A DNA stretch of 37,277 nucleotides from Betaproteobacteria bacterium RIFCSPLOWO2_12_FULL_62_58 (GTDB lineage: Bacteria > Pseudomonadota > Gammaproteobacteria > Burkholderiales > SG8-41), in NCBI GenBank assembly GCA_001772005.1, contig MERI01000192.1:1947-39223 (forward strand). The letters run 5' to 3'. Each line of letters opens with the position of its first letter. The first letter of the stretch is position 1. Shown here piece by piece: positions 1 to 8,771 of this stretch. The notes under the pieces are model-generated. The model did no database searches. It was not told the origin of the DNA and saw only the letters and a program-made list of their open reading frames with translations. The position numbers were made by a program, and so were the translations under genes.

Positions 1-110
1 AGGGATGGAAGGGTCGGGGATGAGGGATGGAAGGGTCGGGGATGAGGGATGGAAGGGTCGGGGATGAGGGATGGAAGGGTCGGGGATGAGGGACCGGGAG
101 GGCCGGGGTG
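1..110. repeat. 22-nt tandem array at window edge
   Basis: Four perfect copies of a 22-nt unit (begins AGGGATGGAAGGG, ends TCGGGGATG) occupy 1-88, and a fifth diverged copy fills 89-110. The plus strand is purine-rich with several GGG/GGGG runs, so it could form G-quadruplexes; this is inference. The array continues beyond the left edge, so its full copy number is unknown. No coding potential is apparent. Confidence 0.93.
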
Positions 111-330
111 GGGATGGGTTTAGTGTGGCAGCCATTCTTAGCATTACCCCACCCCCATCCTAACCTTCCCCCTGAGGGGGAAGGAATGTTTTTATCCGTG
201 AACTTCATGACACAGTAGTACTATCTAGTAGGGCCATTTCCATGGAATTGGTGGGCATGAATGTCCGCCCTATCGCGCTGCTCACCGCTTACCGCTCACT
301 GATCATTGTTCACCGGTCACCGAAAGTTTC
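111..330. other. gene-less spacer with hairpin and short direct repeats
   Basis: No gene is seen here. At 164-184 there is a perfect 9-bp stem (CCTTCCCCC / GGGGGAAGG) with a 3-nt loop, followed on the plus strand by AATGTTTTTAT. It could be a terminator for a plus-strand transcript entering from the left, but is equally like a dispersed intergenic hairpin. Near 280-322 a loose CTCACCG-type short repeat recurs. The minus-strand acp gene ends at 331 without an obvious terminator of its own. Confidence 0.55.
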
Positions 331-582
331 TCAGCCGCGGCGCACGAGATAGGCGACCGCGCTGTCGAGCGTCGCTAGTTCGCCGTAGTCGCTCTCGGGA
401 ATTTCGACCCCGAGTTTTTCGTGCAGGTGGATGATGACGTTGAGAAAATCGAAGGAATCGAGATCCACCTGATCGCGCAGCGGCTCATCGGGCGCGATGC
501 TCGCCGGATCGACTTCCGGCGCGATGGCGCACAGCGTATCGAAGATTGCAGCGCGGACCTGTTCACGCGTCAACGCGGTCAT
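331..582 (-). CDS. acyl carrier protein
   Basis: An 83-aa protein of acyl carrier protein type. The attachment motif D-S-F places the 4'-phosphopantetheine serine at residue 43 (context VDLDSFDFLN); most ACPs have DSL, so Phe is a small deviation. Length and acidic helical character fit the family. It is the last gene of the acs-PDH operon, its ATG overlapping the E2 stop by 4 nt, so the two are likely translationally coupled. ACP beside a lipoyl acyltransferase suggests, by inference only, that an acyl group made by the dehydrogenase complex could end on this carrier. It is not the housekeeping fatty-acid ACP by context, since no fab genes are near. Confidence 0.88.
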   Translation of the reverse strand: MTALTREQVRAAIFDTLCAIAPEVDPASIAPDEPLRDQVDLDSFDFLNVIIHLHEKLGVEIPESDYGELATLDSAVAYLVRRG

Positions 583-1748
583 CGCAACTTCTCCGGCTCC
601 TGCAGCAAGCGCCCGAGCGCCGCAAGAAACAGCGCGCCACGGTGGCCGTCGCTCACGCGATGATCGGCTGCGAGCGTTGCGGTAATGACCTTGCGCACAA
701 CCACGGTTCCGTTCTCGGCCCGCGGCCGGCCGGTAATCTTCCCGAGTCCGACGATCGCGACCTGCGGCGGATAGATCACGCCGAATACCTGTTCCACGCC
801 CTGCTCACCCAGGTTGGTCAGCGTGACCGTCGGATCGGCCATCTCCGAGCTGCGCAGCCGGCCGCCCCGCACGCGGGTGATGAGATCCCGCAGGTCGGCC
901 ATCAACTGGTCGAGGCTCTTCCGATCCGCATCATGAATCGCCGGCGCGACGAGCCCGCCGCCGCGCATGGCGATGGCCATGCCGAGATGCACCGCTTCCG
1001 AGGCGCGGAAAGCACCGTCCACCCAAAAACCGTTCATCTCGGGGGCCTCGCGGAGCGCGAGCGCGACCGCCTTCATCATCGGGATCACCGGCAGCAACCG
1101 TTCGGCGACGGAGCGCTTTGTGTTCTCCTCAGCAAGCCAGTTCGTAACTCGCGTCACATTGATGTCGGCCCCCAGATAGTAATGCGGGATCTCGCGCTTC
1201 GAACGCGACATCGCCGCGGCGATGGCCTTGCGCATCTGCCTTCGCCAATCACCGGTTACCGCCTCCTGCGGTGGCGCCGGCGCTTTTTCAGCCTGAGCCG
1301 CCTGAGCCGCGCGTTCGACATCCGCGCGAGAGATCACGCCGCCCGCCTCGCTCGGTTGGACCGCCGTGATATCGACCCCAAGTTCCTCGGCAAGCTTGCG
1401 TGCGGAAGGGGAAATTCTTTGGCGGCCTTCGGGAACCGCAGGCGATGGCACCTTGCTCACCGGCGCGGGCGCCGGCGGTGGCAGGATTTCTACTTGTGGT
1501 GCAACAGGCTCGCCGGCGGCACGCAGCAATGCAAGCAGCTCTCCCACGGGGACCTTCGTGCCGGGCTCGACAACGAGGCGCTCCACCGTGCCGCTTTCCC
1601 AGATCTCGACCTCGATTGCGCCCTTCTGCGTTTCGACCACCGCGACCGCCTGGCCGCGCTTCACCTCGTCGCCGGGCTTGATCATCCATTCGACGAGCGT
1701 GCCCGCCTCCATGTCCGCGCCGAGCGAGGGCATCCGGAATTCATGCAT
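579..1748 (-). CDS. dihydrolipoamide acyltransferase (E2) of a 2-oxoacid/acetoin dehydrogenase complex
   Basis: A 389-aa E2 core subunit that moves an acyl group from lipoate to CoA. Residues 1-76 form one lipoyl domain with the lipoylated lysine at K42 (ETQKGA, where ETDKA is usual). A proline/alanine linker follows, then a peripheral-subunit binding domain at about 111-146, then the catalytic domain from about 167 to the end with the DHRVSDG motif (H363, D367). All catalytic elements are present. The start overlaps the end of E1 beta by 8 nt. A single lipoyl domain and this length fit the acetoin dehydrogenase/PDH E2 group of E1-alpha/beta systems. Substrate (pyruvate, acetoin or branched 2-oxoacid) cannot be told from sequence. 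No E3 gene is present. Confidence 0.92.
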   Translation of the reverse strand: MHEFRMPSLGADMEAGTLVEWMIKPGDEVKRGQAVAVVETQKGAIEVEIWESGTVERLVVEPGTKVPVGELLALLRAAGEPVAPQVEILPPPAPAPVSKVPSPAVPEGRQRISPSARKLAEELGVDITAVQPSEAGGVISRADVERAAQAAQAEKAPAPPQEAVTGDWRRQMRKAIAAAMSRSKREIPHYYLGADINVTRVTNWLAEENTKRSVAERLLPVIPMMKAVALALREAPEMNGFWVDGAFRASEAVHLGMAIAMRGGGLVAPAIHDADRKSLDQLMADLRDLITRVRGGRLRSSEMADPTVTLTNLGEQGVEQVFGVIYPPQVAIVGLGKITGRPRAENGTVVVRKVITATLAADHRVSDGHRGALFLAALGRLLQEPEKLR

Positions 1749-2745
1749 GGCGGCTCACCGTGCGCAACGCGGCATCGACGATCGTGCCGACTTGAGGAAT
1801 CGCGGCATCTTCGAGGTGCTTCGGGTACGGAATCGGCACTTCTGCGCTGCAGACGCGCGCAATCGGCGCATCGAGCTCGAAGAACGCTTCCTCCATCGTG
1901 CGCGCCATGATCTCGGCCGCGAGGCTGCCGCTCTTCCAGCCCTCATCGACGATCACCATGCGGTGCGTCTTCGCGAGCGATCCGAGAACCGTCGGCATGT
2001 CCAGCGGCCGCAGGGTGCGCAGATCGATCACCTCGGCGCTCACGCCTTCGCCCGCGAGGCGATCCGCCGCCTGCAGCGTCTTGCCGAGCGAGCCGCCGTA
2101 AGTGACGAGCGTCAGGTCGCTGCCGGAACGCCGCATCGCCGCGTGGTCGATGTCCACCGCTCCGGCGTCCGCCACGAGCTCGCCTTCCAGGTTGTAGAGG
2201 AGCGCGTTCTCGAACATGATCACCGGGTCGGGATCCATGAGCGCGGTCCACAGCATGCCGCGCGCGTCTTCCAAGGTTGCCGGCGTCACGATGCGGATGC
2301 CGGGGATATGCGCGTACCAGCCCTCGAAGCTGTGCGAATGCTGCGCGGCCAGTTGGCGCCCCGCGCCGGTTGCCATGCGGATCACCAGCGGAATGCTGAA
2401 TTGCCCGCCCGACATGTGCCGGATGGTGGCAGCGTTGTTCACGATCTGGTCGAGCGCGAGCAGGCTGAAGTTGCAGGTCATGACCTCGACGATCGGCAAC
2501 ATGCCGTTCAGCGCCGCGCCGATGCCCGCGCCGACGAACGCCGATTCCGACAGCGGGGTGTCGCGAATCCGCGCATCACCGAATTCCTCGAGCAGACCCT
2601 TGCTCACGGCGTAGCTGCCCCCGTAGCGGCCGACGTCCTCTCCCATCAGGAACACACGCTCATCGCGGCGCAGTGCTTCCCGCAGCGCTTCACGCAGCGC
2701 GTCGCGGTAGGTGATCCGCATTGTTGCTACCGTTGCCGCATTCAT
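1741..2745 (-). CDS. 2-oxoacid/pyruvate dehydrogenase E1 component, beta subunit
   Basis: A 334-aa beta chain of the thiamine-diphosphate E1 heterotetramer. The N-terminal pyrimidine-binding domain is clear ([10 protein letters not shown] near residue 35, then [16 protein letters not shown]), and the C-terminal transketolase-like domain carries LRTLRPLD and VDEGWKSG. Length matches PDHB/AcoB. The ATG at 2745 is preceded by a purine-rich AAGGGGG, which lies just outside the inserted repeat element at 2760-2989; an internal ATG at 2721 is an alternative. It should pair with E1 alpha encoded upstream, from which it is separated only by that element. Confidence 0.93.
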   Translation of the reverse strand: MNAATVATMRITYRDALREALREALRRDERVFLMGEDVGRYGGSYAVSKGLLEEFGDARIRDTPLSESAFVGAGIGAALNGMLPIVEVMTCNFSLLALDQIVNNAATIRHMSGGQFSIPLVIRMATGAGRQLAAQHSHSFEGWYAHIPGIRIVTPATLEDARGMLWTALMDPDPVIMFENALLYNLEGELVADAGAVDIDHAAMRRSGSDLTLVTYGGSLGKTLQAADRLAGEGVSAEVIDLRTLRPLDMPTVLGSLAKTHRMVIVDEGWKSGSLAAEIMARTMEEAFFELDAPIARVCSAEVPIPYPKHLEDAAIPQVGTIVDAALRTVSRHA

Positions 2746-2759
2746 CCTGAAACCCCCTT

Positions 2760-2989
2760 AGCCACAGAGATCACAGAGATCAGTGGCACTACCTTTAGCT
2801 GAAATGTGCGCACGATCACGGCTCAGAAGGTGTGTCGTTCCCGTGAAAACGGGAACCCATACGGCGCATCATCTTGCGTGAACCATCCTATGGATTCCCG
2901 ACTTCTCGGGAATGACAGCGCGTGTTGGGTCATCATTCCGCTCAATCTGCCTTAAAGTAGTGCGATTATTCTCTGTGATCTCTGTGGCT
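2760..2989. mobile_element. MITE-like element with perfect 20-bp terminal inverted repeats
   Basis: The 230-bp element starts with AGCCACAGAGATCACAGAGA (2760-2779) and ends with its exact reverse complement (2970-2989). Inside are two perfect 8-bp hairpins: GTTCCCGT/ACGGGAAC with a GAAA loop (2837-2856) and ATTCCCGA/TCGGGAAT (2894-2913). The two hairpins are themselves roughly inverted copies of each other, giving a nested palindrome. It has no ORF and no visible target duplication. It fills nearly the whole E1 alpha-E1 beta gap of an otherwise overlapping operon. Both CCACAGAGA-type ends and ATTCCCG...CGGGAAT hairpins resemble dispersed bacterial repeats, so a composite of two repeats is the alternative. 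Confidence 0.75.
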
Positions 2990-3006
2990 GACTTGCGTTT
3001 TTGGGT

Positions 3007-3978
3007 TCATGCGGTCCTCGTCGTGTAAACATCGCGGGCCAGGTCTTCGACCGGCTCCCAGGTCCCCGCCTCGGCGAAGGTGACCGCCGCGCCGATCTCG
3101 TCACCGATTCTGGTTTCGATCGCAGCGAGCCCTGCATCATTCAGCACCCCTTCGGATTTGAGCCGCTCAGTGAATGTGCGTATCGGGCAGCGCTTCTTCC
3201 ACTCTTCCACTTCCGCCTTGGCGCGGTAGAGCTCCGGGTCGAACATGGAGTGGGCGCGGAAACGATAGGTTCGGAACTCAATGAACTGTGGCCCTCCGCC
3301 GGCCCGCACTTCAGCCACCGCCTGCGCGGTCGCATCCGTCACCGCCATCACGTCCATCCCGTCCACGGATCGCGCCGGGATTTTGTAGCTGCGTGCCTTC
3401 TCGCACAGATCGGTATCGGCCTCCGAGCGTTCGAGCGCAGTCCCCATCGCATAGAGGTTGTTCTCGCACAGGAACAGGGCGGGCACCTTCCACAGCGACG
3501 CGAGATTCAGCGATTCGTGAAACTCGCCCTCGGCCACGGCCCCTTCGCCGAAAAAACAGGCGGTCACGCGCGGGTGGCGCGTGAGCTTGTCGGCGAGCGC
3601 GAAGCCGACCGCGAGCGGCAGGCCGCCGCCGACGATCGCGCTACCCCCGTAGAACCGGGTGCGCGCATCGAATATGTGCATCGAGCCGCCGCGGCCGCGA
3701 GAGCACCCCTCGTACTTCCCGTACATCTCGGCCATCACCGCCCCGGCCGGAATGCCGCGCACGAGCGCATGGCCGTGCTCGCGGTAGGTGGCGAGTATCG
3801 CGTCCTCGGGCGTGAGCGCCTGCATCGCGCCGGCCGCCACCGCTTCCTCGCCGATGTAGAGATGGAGAAAACCGCGGATCTTGCCGGCGCTGTAGAGCTC
3901 GGCGCATTTCTCCTCGAAGCGCCGGATGCGCAGCATCTCTTTAAGAAGTTTCACGGCGAGCGCGCGATCGAGCATCAT
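3007..3978 (-). CDS. 2-oxoacid/pyruvate dehydrogenase E1 component, alpha subunit
   Basis: A 323-aa thiamine-diphosphate-binding alpha chain. The cofactor motif reads GEG at 144-146 and ends with NN at 173-174 ([12 protein letters not shown] ... CENN); GDG is the commoner form, but Glu variants are frequent in this subfamily. The [11 protein letters not shown] segment (65-75) and the GRGGSMH loop (96-101) are typical of E1 alpha. Length fits PdhA/AcoA rather than the 880-residue homodimeric AceE. The ATG overlaps the end of the upstream acetyl-CoA synthetase gene by 4 nt. It works with the E1 beta and E2 encoded next. Confidence 0.93.
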   Translation of the reverse strand: MMLDRALAVKLLKEMLRIRRFEEKCAELYSAGKIRGFLHLYIGEEAVAAGAMQALTPEDAILATYREHGHALVRGIPAGAVMAEMYGKYEGCSRGRGGSMHIFDARTRFYGGSAIVGGGLPLAVGFALADKLTRHPRVTACFFGEGAVAEGEFHESLNLASLWKVPALFLCENNLYAMGTALERSEADTDLCEKARSYKIPARSVDGMDVMAVTDATAQAVAEVRAGGGPQFIEFRTYRFRAHSMFDPELYRAKAEVEEWKKRCPIRTFTERLKSEGVLNDAGLAAIETRIGDEIGAAVTFAEAGTWEPVEDLARDVYTTRTA

Positions 3979-5741
3979 CCGCCTCCTTCGAGAGTCGAGG
4001 TGTCGCCCTCGGGCAGGCCCAGCTCGCGCGCCTTCAGGAGCCGCCGCATGATCTTGCCGCTCCGGGTCCGCGGCAGGCTCGCCAGAAAATCGATCTCCTT
4101 GGGCGCAACGGCGGCCCCCAGGCGTTTGCGCGCGAAGCCCAGCAGTTCACGCCGCAGCGGCTCGCTCGCTTCAAAGCCCTGCTTGAGCGACACGAATGCC
4201 TTCACCGTTTCGAACTGCATCGGATCGGGCTTGCCGATCACGCCGGCTTCGGCGACGGCGGGATGCTCCATCAATGCGCTCTCCACCTCGAACGGACCGA
4301 TCAGGTGCCCGGATGATTTGATCACGTCATCGGCGCGTCCGACGAACCAGAAATAGCCGTCGCTGTCACGCTTTGCGAGATCTCCCGTGAGATACCACCC
4401 GTCGGCGAAGCACTTGCGATACCGCTCGTCGTCGTGCAGGTAGCCGCGAAACATCGAAGGCCACCCGGCGCGCAGCGCAAGCTCGCCTTCCATTCCGGGT
4501 TCGGTCCAGACGTCGACGCCGCCTGCTTTGGTCTTCTGCACGATCGCGGCCTCGACGCCCGGCAGCGGGCGTCCCATCGATCCGGGCTTGATGTCCATCG
4601 CCGGGTAGTTCGCGATCATGATGCCGCCGGTTTCCGTCTGCCACCAATTGTCGTGAATCGGCAATCCGAACGCTTCCACGCCCCATAGCACCGCTTGCGG
4701 GTTCAGCGGCTCGCCGACGCTCGCAATAAAGCGCAGGTCGGGAAATTCGTAGCGCCGCGCGGCCTCGGCTCCTCCCTTCATCATCATGCGCACTGCTGTC
4801 GGCGCGGTGTACCACACGCTCACCCGCTCCTCTCTTAGGACCGAATACCAGCGCTCGGCATCGAAGTCGCCTTCGTCAACGATGCTGGTCACGCCGTTGG
4901 TGAGCGGCGAAATGATTCCGTACGATGTTCCCGTGATCCATCCGGGATCGGCGGTGCACCAGAAAATGTCTTCGGGATGCAGATCCAACGCCAGTTGCCC
5001 GGTGACATGATGAGCGATCACCGCACCGTGCACGTGGATCGCCCCTTTCGGTTTGCCGGTGGTGCCGCTCGTGAAATGGAGCAACGCATAATCTTCGGCA
5101 GCGGTCGGCGCAATCTCGAACACCGGGCTCGCCGCGTCCAGCAGTTGCCGGAAATCCAGCGTTCCCGGGATCGCGGTCCGCGCCCCGCGATCGCCGATCA
5201 ACAGCACGTGCTTGAGTTGCGGCAGGCGGTCCCTCAGTTGAGCGACTTTCTTCCCGTACAGACTTTCGGTGGTAATCAGGACCTCCCCTTCACCGATCGA
5301 GAGCCGCGTGTGAATCGGTTCGGGCCCGAATGCAGAAAACAGCGGGCAGGAAACGCTGTGGTTCTTGAGCGTGCCGAGCACGGTGACATAAAGCTCGGGA
5401 ATGCGTCCGGCCAGCACGAAGACTCGCGCTCCAGCGCCGACGGCGAGACCTTGCAGCACGTTCGCAAAGCGGTTCGTGAGATCGCGCAGCTCGGAGTAAG
5501 TGAAATCGCGCCGCGTGCCGTCCTTTCCGATCCAGCGCAGCGCACGGTGCGTCGCGAGAGGGCTTTGGGCGTGCCGGTCGACGGCTTCGTGCGCGATGTT
5601 GATGCCGCGCCCTCCCGGCAGGCCCGACAGCGTCTGCGCGGCCTTGTCCCAACTGAACTCGGCACGCGCGCGTTCGTAATCGAGCAGGTTGGGTGACACC
5701 CGCTCCGCGAACGGGCGTTTGCCGATGGTCTCGGGTATCAC
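3975..5741 (-). CDS. acsA: acetyl-CoA synthetase, AcsA type (AMP-forming)
   Basis: A 588-aa AMP-dependent synthetase that activates acetate (or a short acid) to acyl-AMP and then acyl-CoA. The phosphate-binding motif [10 protein letters not shown] is at 224-233, WWQTETG at 366-372, YLTGDL at 450-455, GRADDVIK at 468-475, and the C-terminal RSGKIMRR at 560-567 contains K563, the lysine acetylated in this family. Its length matches the approximately 570-aa AcsA group rather than the 650-aa Acs. It is first in the acs-E1 alpha-E1 beta-E2-ACP operon, behind an FNR-type box at 5810-5823. Acetate specificity is inferred from the tryptophan context (NWWQTETG) and not proven. Confidence 0.9.
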   Translation of the reverse strand: MIPETIGKRPFAERVSPNLLDYERARAEFSWDKAAQTLSGLPGGRGINIAHEAVDRHAQSPLATHRALRWIGKDGTRRDFTYSELRDLTNRFANVLQGLAVGAGARVFVLAGRIPELYVTVLGTLKNHSVSCPLFSAFGPEPIHTRLSIGEGEVLITTESLYGKKVAQLRDRLPQLKHVLLIGDRGARTAIPGTLDFRQLLDAASPVFEIAPTAAEDYALLHFTSGTTGKPKGAIHVHGAVIAHHVTGQLALDLHPEDIFWCTADPGWITGTSYGIISPLTNGVTSIVDEGDFDAERWYSVLREERVSVWYTAPTAVRMMMKGGAEAARRYEFPDLRFIASVGEPLNPQAVLWGVEAFGLPIHDNWWQTETGGIMIANYPAMDIKPGSMGRPLPGVEAAIVQKTKAGGVDVWTEPGMEGELALRAGWPSMFRGYLHDDERYRKCFADGWYLTGDLAKRDSDGYFWFVGRADDVIKSSGHLIGPFEVESALMEHPAVAEAGVIGKPDPMQFETVKAFVSLKQGFEASEPLRRELLGFARKRLGAAVAPKEIDFLASLPRTRSGKIMRRLLKARELGLPEGDTSTLEGGG

Positions 5742-5781
5742 GTATTTTTCTCCCGTCAGGCAGCCTGCGCAGTTGCTTTCT

Positions 5782-5823
5782 AATATAGTGTTTCACCGCC
5801 GCTGCCGACTTGACGTAGATCAA
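5782..5823 (-). promoter_or_regulatory. FNR/ANR-type box with -10, promoter of the acs-PDH operon
   Basis: TTGAC-GTAG-ATCAA (5810-5823) matches the FNR/ANR/DNR consensus TTGAT-N4-ATCAA at 9 of 10 positions. On the minus strand a -10-like TATATT lies at 5787-5782, its centre 32 bp from the box centre, as in class II FNR promoters where the box is centred at -41.5. The acs start is 69 nt downstream of the box. No comparable -10 is seen in the direction of yjbQ. Activation under low oxygen is inferred. Confidence 0.72.
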
Positions 5824-5946
5824 CCCGCCCGTATGCGTACGCTTCGCCGGGAAGCTCCGGTTACCGGGTGAAAAACAGTGCGTCAACGCCCTGTGCCGTG
5901 GCGGGGGCCTTATAATTGCGCTCGAACCGGAAGGTGCCGCCGCAGC

Positions 5947-6357
5947 ATGAGAAAGACCATAGAACTTCACACCGGCAAGCGCGAAGAGCTGATCGACATC
6001 ACCGCGCAGGTCGCGGAGGTGGTGCGCGGGAGCGGCGTGCGCGATGGTCTGGTCAACGTGTATGCCCAGGGCGCGACAGCGGCCATCATGATCCAGGAGA
6101 ACTGGGACGCGAGCGTTCCGACCGATGTGGTCAATTTCCTGAGGAAACTCATTCCGCCTGGAGTATGGCTGCACGATGCGCAGGATAACAATGGCGATGC
6201 CCATATCAAGGCTGGCCTCGTCGGCCCGTCGGAGACCATCCCGGTGATCGACGGCAGGCTTGGATTATCGAGATGGCAAGGCATCTTCTTTTGCGAGTTC
6301 GACGGGCCGCGCGAGAAGCGTAGCGTCGTGTGCACGCTGCTGGCCGATCGAACGTGA
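5947..6357 (+). CDS. yjbQ: YjbQ family (UPF0047) secondary thiamine-phosphate synthase-like protein
   Basis: A 136-aa protein of the YjbQ/UPF0047 family. The start at 5947 (MRKTIELHTGKREE) gives the usual family length; an upstream in-frame ATG at 5878 would add 23 residues not typical of the family. The conserved HDAQDNNGDAHIKAG region and the C-terminal DGRLGLSRWQGIFFCEFDGP are clear. Members show weak thiamine-phosphate synthase activity in complementation tests; the true role is uncertain. It is transcribed away from the acs operon and converges on nadE, 19 nt from its end. Confidence 0.9.
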   Translation: MRKTIELHTGKREELIDITAQVAEVVRGSGVRDGLVNVYAQGATAAIMIQENWDASVPTDVVNFLRKLIPPGVWLHDAQDNNGDAHIKAGLVGPSETIPVIDGRLGLSRWQGIFFCEFDGPREKRSVVCTLLADRT

Positions 6358-6376
6358 GACACGCTCCGGTATTGAC

Positions 6377-8515
6377 TCAGGTCAAATGCGTGCCGTGACT
6401 TATCTTCTCGCGCCGGCGATCTTCATTTTCTTCGCGTTCTCCTTGCACTTGGGTGCGCGGAGTCGGGTCGGTGTCCGGCACATGCGTTACCTGCTCTAGC
6501 CAGACCGTCGCCTCGCTGTCACTGGGCGCGCGATAATCCCCGCGTGGCGACAGGGAGCCTCCGGTACCGACCTTCGGCGCATTGGGAATCGCACTCCTCT
6601 TGTATTGGCTCATTTGAAAGAACCGCAGCAGAAACACTTCGAGCCACCGTTTGATCTCGGCAATCCCGTATTCGCGCCGCTCCGCCAGGGGGATGTCCGG
6701 CCACTGACCGCGTGTGCGGTCGCGCCAGGCGCAGAATGCCATGAAGGCGATCTTGGGCGGGGCAAAGCCGAAGCGCAGGATGTGATACAGCGTGAAATCC
6801 TGCAGCTCGTAGGGTCCGATTACCTCCTCGGTGCTTTGCCGCGGCTGGTCGTCGCTCTTGCCCGGTAACAACTCGGGACTGATCGAGGTGTCGAGTACCT
6901 GTTCGAGCACGGCGCTCGCCGCCTCGCCCAGCTGGCGGGTGCTCGCAACGTGCCGGATGAGAAACTGGATCAGCGTCTTCGGCACGCTGGCGTTGACATG
7001 GTAATGCGCCATTTGATCGCCCACACCGTAGGTGCACCAGCCCAACGCAAGTTCGGACAGGTCGCTTGTGCCGACGACCGGCGCCTGTTGCAGATTGGCC
7101 AACCGGAACAAATGACTGGAGCGCTCGCCGGCCTGAACGTTCTCAAACGTGATGTCGTACACCGGTTCTCCTTCGGCGAACGGGTGGCCGATGTCCCGTA
7201 ACATCTGCATGCAGCTTGGCCGGATATCGATTTCGCCCACCGTACAGCCGATGGCGGCCATGAGCTGCCGGGCCTGCAACAGGGTGCGCTTGCTGGTGGC
7301 GAAGCCCGGCAAGGTGTATGCGAGGATGTTGCCGCGCGGCAGATGCATCAGGTCCATTGCGCGCGCGCAAACGATTAGCGCCTGGGTGGAATCAAGTCCC
7401 CCGGAGACACCGATGACGACCTTCTGCGCCTTGATAAAGCTTAGACGTTTTACCAACCCCTGCACCTGAATCTCGTACACCTCCTGACAGCGCGCATCGC
7501 GGGTGACGGGATCGCTCGGCACGTAAGGAAAGCGCGCGATGTCACGTTCGAGCAGCAGTTCCTGGTCGTCCGGCAGACTCGCCGAAAAGGGAATCAGCCG
7601 GAAGCCTGAGATCGCAGCGTGGTGTCTGTCCACCGACTGGCGGAAGCTCGTTTGCCGCATCCGGTCCTGGGCAATGCGGTCGAGATCGATATCGGCGGTG
7701 GTCAGCCGGGACTCATAAGCGAAGCGGCGCGTCTCGGCCAAACGCAAACCGTTCTCGTAGATCATGCCGTGACCGTCCCAAGCCAGATCCGTGGTCGATT
7801 CGCCGAACCCGGCTGCGCAATACAGGTAAACGGCAAGGCAGCGTCCGGACTGGTTGGCGACGAGCTGCGTGCGATACTCGTGCTTGCCGATGGTGATGTT
7901 GGAGGCGGACAGGTTGACGAGCACGGTGGCGCCGGCCAATGCGGCGTAGGACGATGGTGGGATCGGCGTCCACAGGTCTTCGCAGATCTCGACGAACAGC
8001 GTGAGCAGCGGCTGCTCTGCCGGCCGGAACAGAAGGCGAGTACCAAATGGCACGGCGCCCTGCCCGCATAGATCGATCTCCCCGCGCATGGCGCTATCCC
8101 CGGGCGCGAAATGGCGCAGCTCGTAGAACTCCCGATACCCGGGTAGGTACGACTTGGGGGACACCCCGAGGATGCGGCCTTGATAAAGCACTGCGGCGCA
8201 GTTATAGAGCAGTCCTTCGACGCGCAGCGGCAAGCCGACGATCGCAATAACGGAAAGGTTGCGCGATTCCTCCAATACCTGGGCGAGCGCTCGTTCTCCG
8301 GCCTCGAGCAGCGCCTGCTGATGGAACAAATCCTCGCACGAGTAGGCCGTCAACCCCAGCTCCGGAAACGCGGCAAGGCAGGCCTTTCGGTGCGCCGCCT
8401 GGCGCAGGAGCTGGATGGTTTGGGCCGCGTTGAAAGCCGGATCCGCCACCCGCACTTCCGGTACGCATGCCGCCGCACGAACGAAGTTGTGGTGGTAAAG
8501 ATTGAAAAACGTCAC
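6377..8515 (-). CDS. nadE: glutamine-dependent NAD+ synthetase
   Basis: A 712-aa two-domain enzyme that amidates nicotinic acid adenine dinucleotide to NAD+ using glutamine. The N-terminal nitrilase-type glutaminase has the catalytic triad E52 (FPELGL), K121 (SPKSYLP) and C178 (VEICEDLW), the spacing seen in mycobacterial NadE. The synthetase domain has the PP-loop SGGLDS at 371-376. The length fits the two-domain class rather than the short ammonia-dependent NadE. It is last in the archease-rtcB-68aa-nadE run, and its ATG overlaps the stop of the 68-aa gene by 4 nt. The last ~25 residues are very charged and look unstructured. Confidence 0.95.
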   Translation of the reverse strand: MTFFNLYHHNFVRAAACVPEVRVADPAFNAAQTIQLLRQAAHRKACLAAFPELGLTAYSCEDLFHQQALLEAGERALAQVLEESRNLSVIAIVGLPLRVEGLLYNCAAVLYQGRILGVSPKSYLPGYREFYELRHFAPGDSAMRGEIDLCGQGAVPFGTRLLFRPAEQPLLTLFVEICEDLWTPIPPSSYAALAGATVLVNLSASNITIGKHEYRTQLVANQSGRCLAVYLYCAAGFGESTTDLAWDGHGMIYENGLRLAETRRFAYESRLTTADIDLDRIAQDRMRQTSFRQSVDRHHAAISGFRLIPFSASLPDDQELLLERDIARFPYVPSDPVTRDARCQEVYEIQVQGLVKRLSFIKAQKVVIGVSGGLDSTQALIVCARAMDLMHLPRGNILAYTLPGFATSKRTLLQARQLMAAIGCTVGEIDIRPSCMQMLRDIGHPFAEGEPVYDITFENVQAGERSSHLFRLANLQQAPVVGTSDLSELALGWCTYGVGDQMAHYHVNASVPKTLIQFLIRHVASTRQLGEAASAVLEQVLDTSISPELLPGKSDDQPRQSTEEVIGPYELQDFTLYHILRFGFAPPKIAFMAFCAWRDRTRGQWPDIPLAERREYGIAEIKRWLEVFLLRFFQMSQYKRSAIPNAPKVGTGGSLSPRGDYRAPSDSEATVWLEQVTHVPDTDPTPRTQVQGEREENEDRRREKISHGTHLT

Positions 8516-8718
8516 TCGCGTGCACCTTCCACAAAGACGATGTCCCGGATCGTCGGCCTCGATGCCGCTTTCGGCACATCGATATCGGGGTCGAGGTCCT
8601 TGTGATGGAAGGGCGTCGGATCCATCGAGTTAAACAGCTGCGCGAGCTCGCGAAGACGCAGTTCGATCCGATGCACGGGTGGAGCGCCGGTTTTCATGGC
8701 GGAGAGCGCCGCATTCAA
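8512..8718 (-). CDS. conserved small protein with [16 protein letters not shown] motif
   Basis: A 68-aa protein of unknown function. Its centre (residues about 27-43) has the phrase [16 protein letters not shown], which I recall from the N-terminus of longer uncharacterised proteobacterial proteins; here the following ~150 residues are missing and the protein ends soon after an IRDIVFVEG stretch. It may be a short family member or a truncated one. It overlaps nadE by 4 nt and follows rtcB by 53 nt, so it is probably co-transcribed with both. No signal peptide or membrane segment is seen. Confidence 0.68.
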   Translation of the reverse strand: MNAALSAMKTGAPPVHRIELRLRELAQLFNSMDPTPFHHKDLDPDIDVPKAASRPTIRDIVFVEGARE

Positions 8719-8771
8719 TCTCGACAGGTCGCGTATCGTTTCGCTTCCGCGGGGCCCGTTCGCCTGTCAGC

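Noticed and set aside
164..184. Hairpin as terminator of the acs-PDH-acp operon
   Set aside because: The T-run follows on the plus strand, whereas the operon is on the minus strand; on that strand no U-rich tail follows.
546..2802. Long plus-strand frames opposite E2 and E1 beta
   Set aside because: They mirror genes with clear lipoyl, E2 catalytic and E1 motifs and show no family likeness of their own.
6372..6385. FNR-like palindrome TTGAC-TCAG-GTCAA
   Set aside because: It overlaps the nadE stop codon between two convergent genes, and no -10 hexamer lies about 32 bp away on either strand; chance or a decoy site is more likely.
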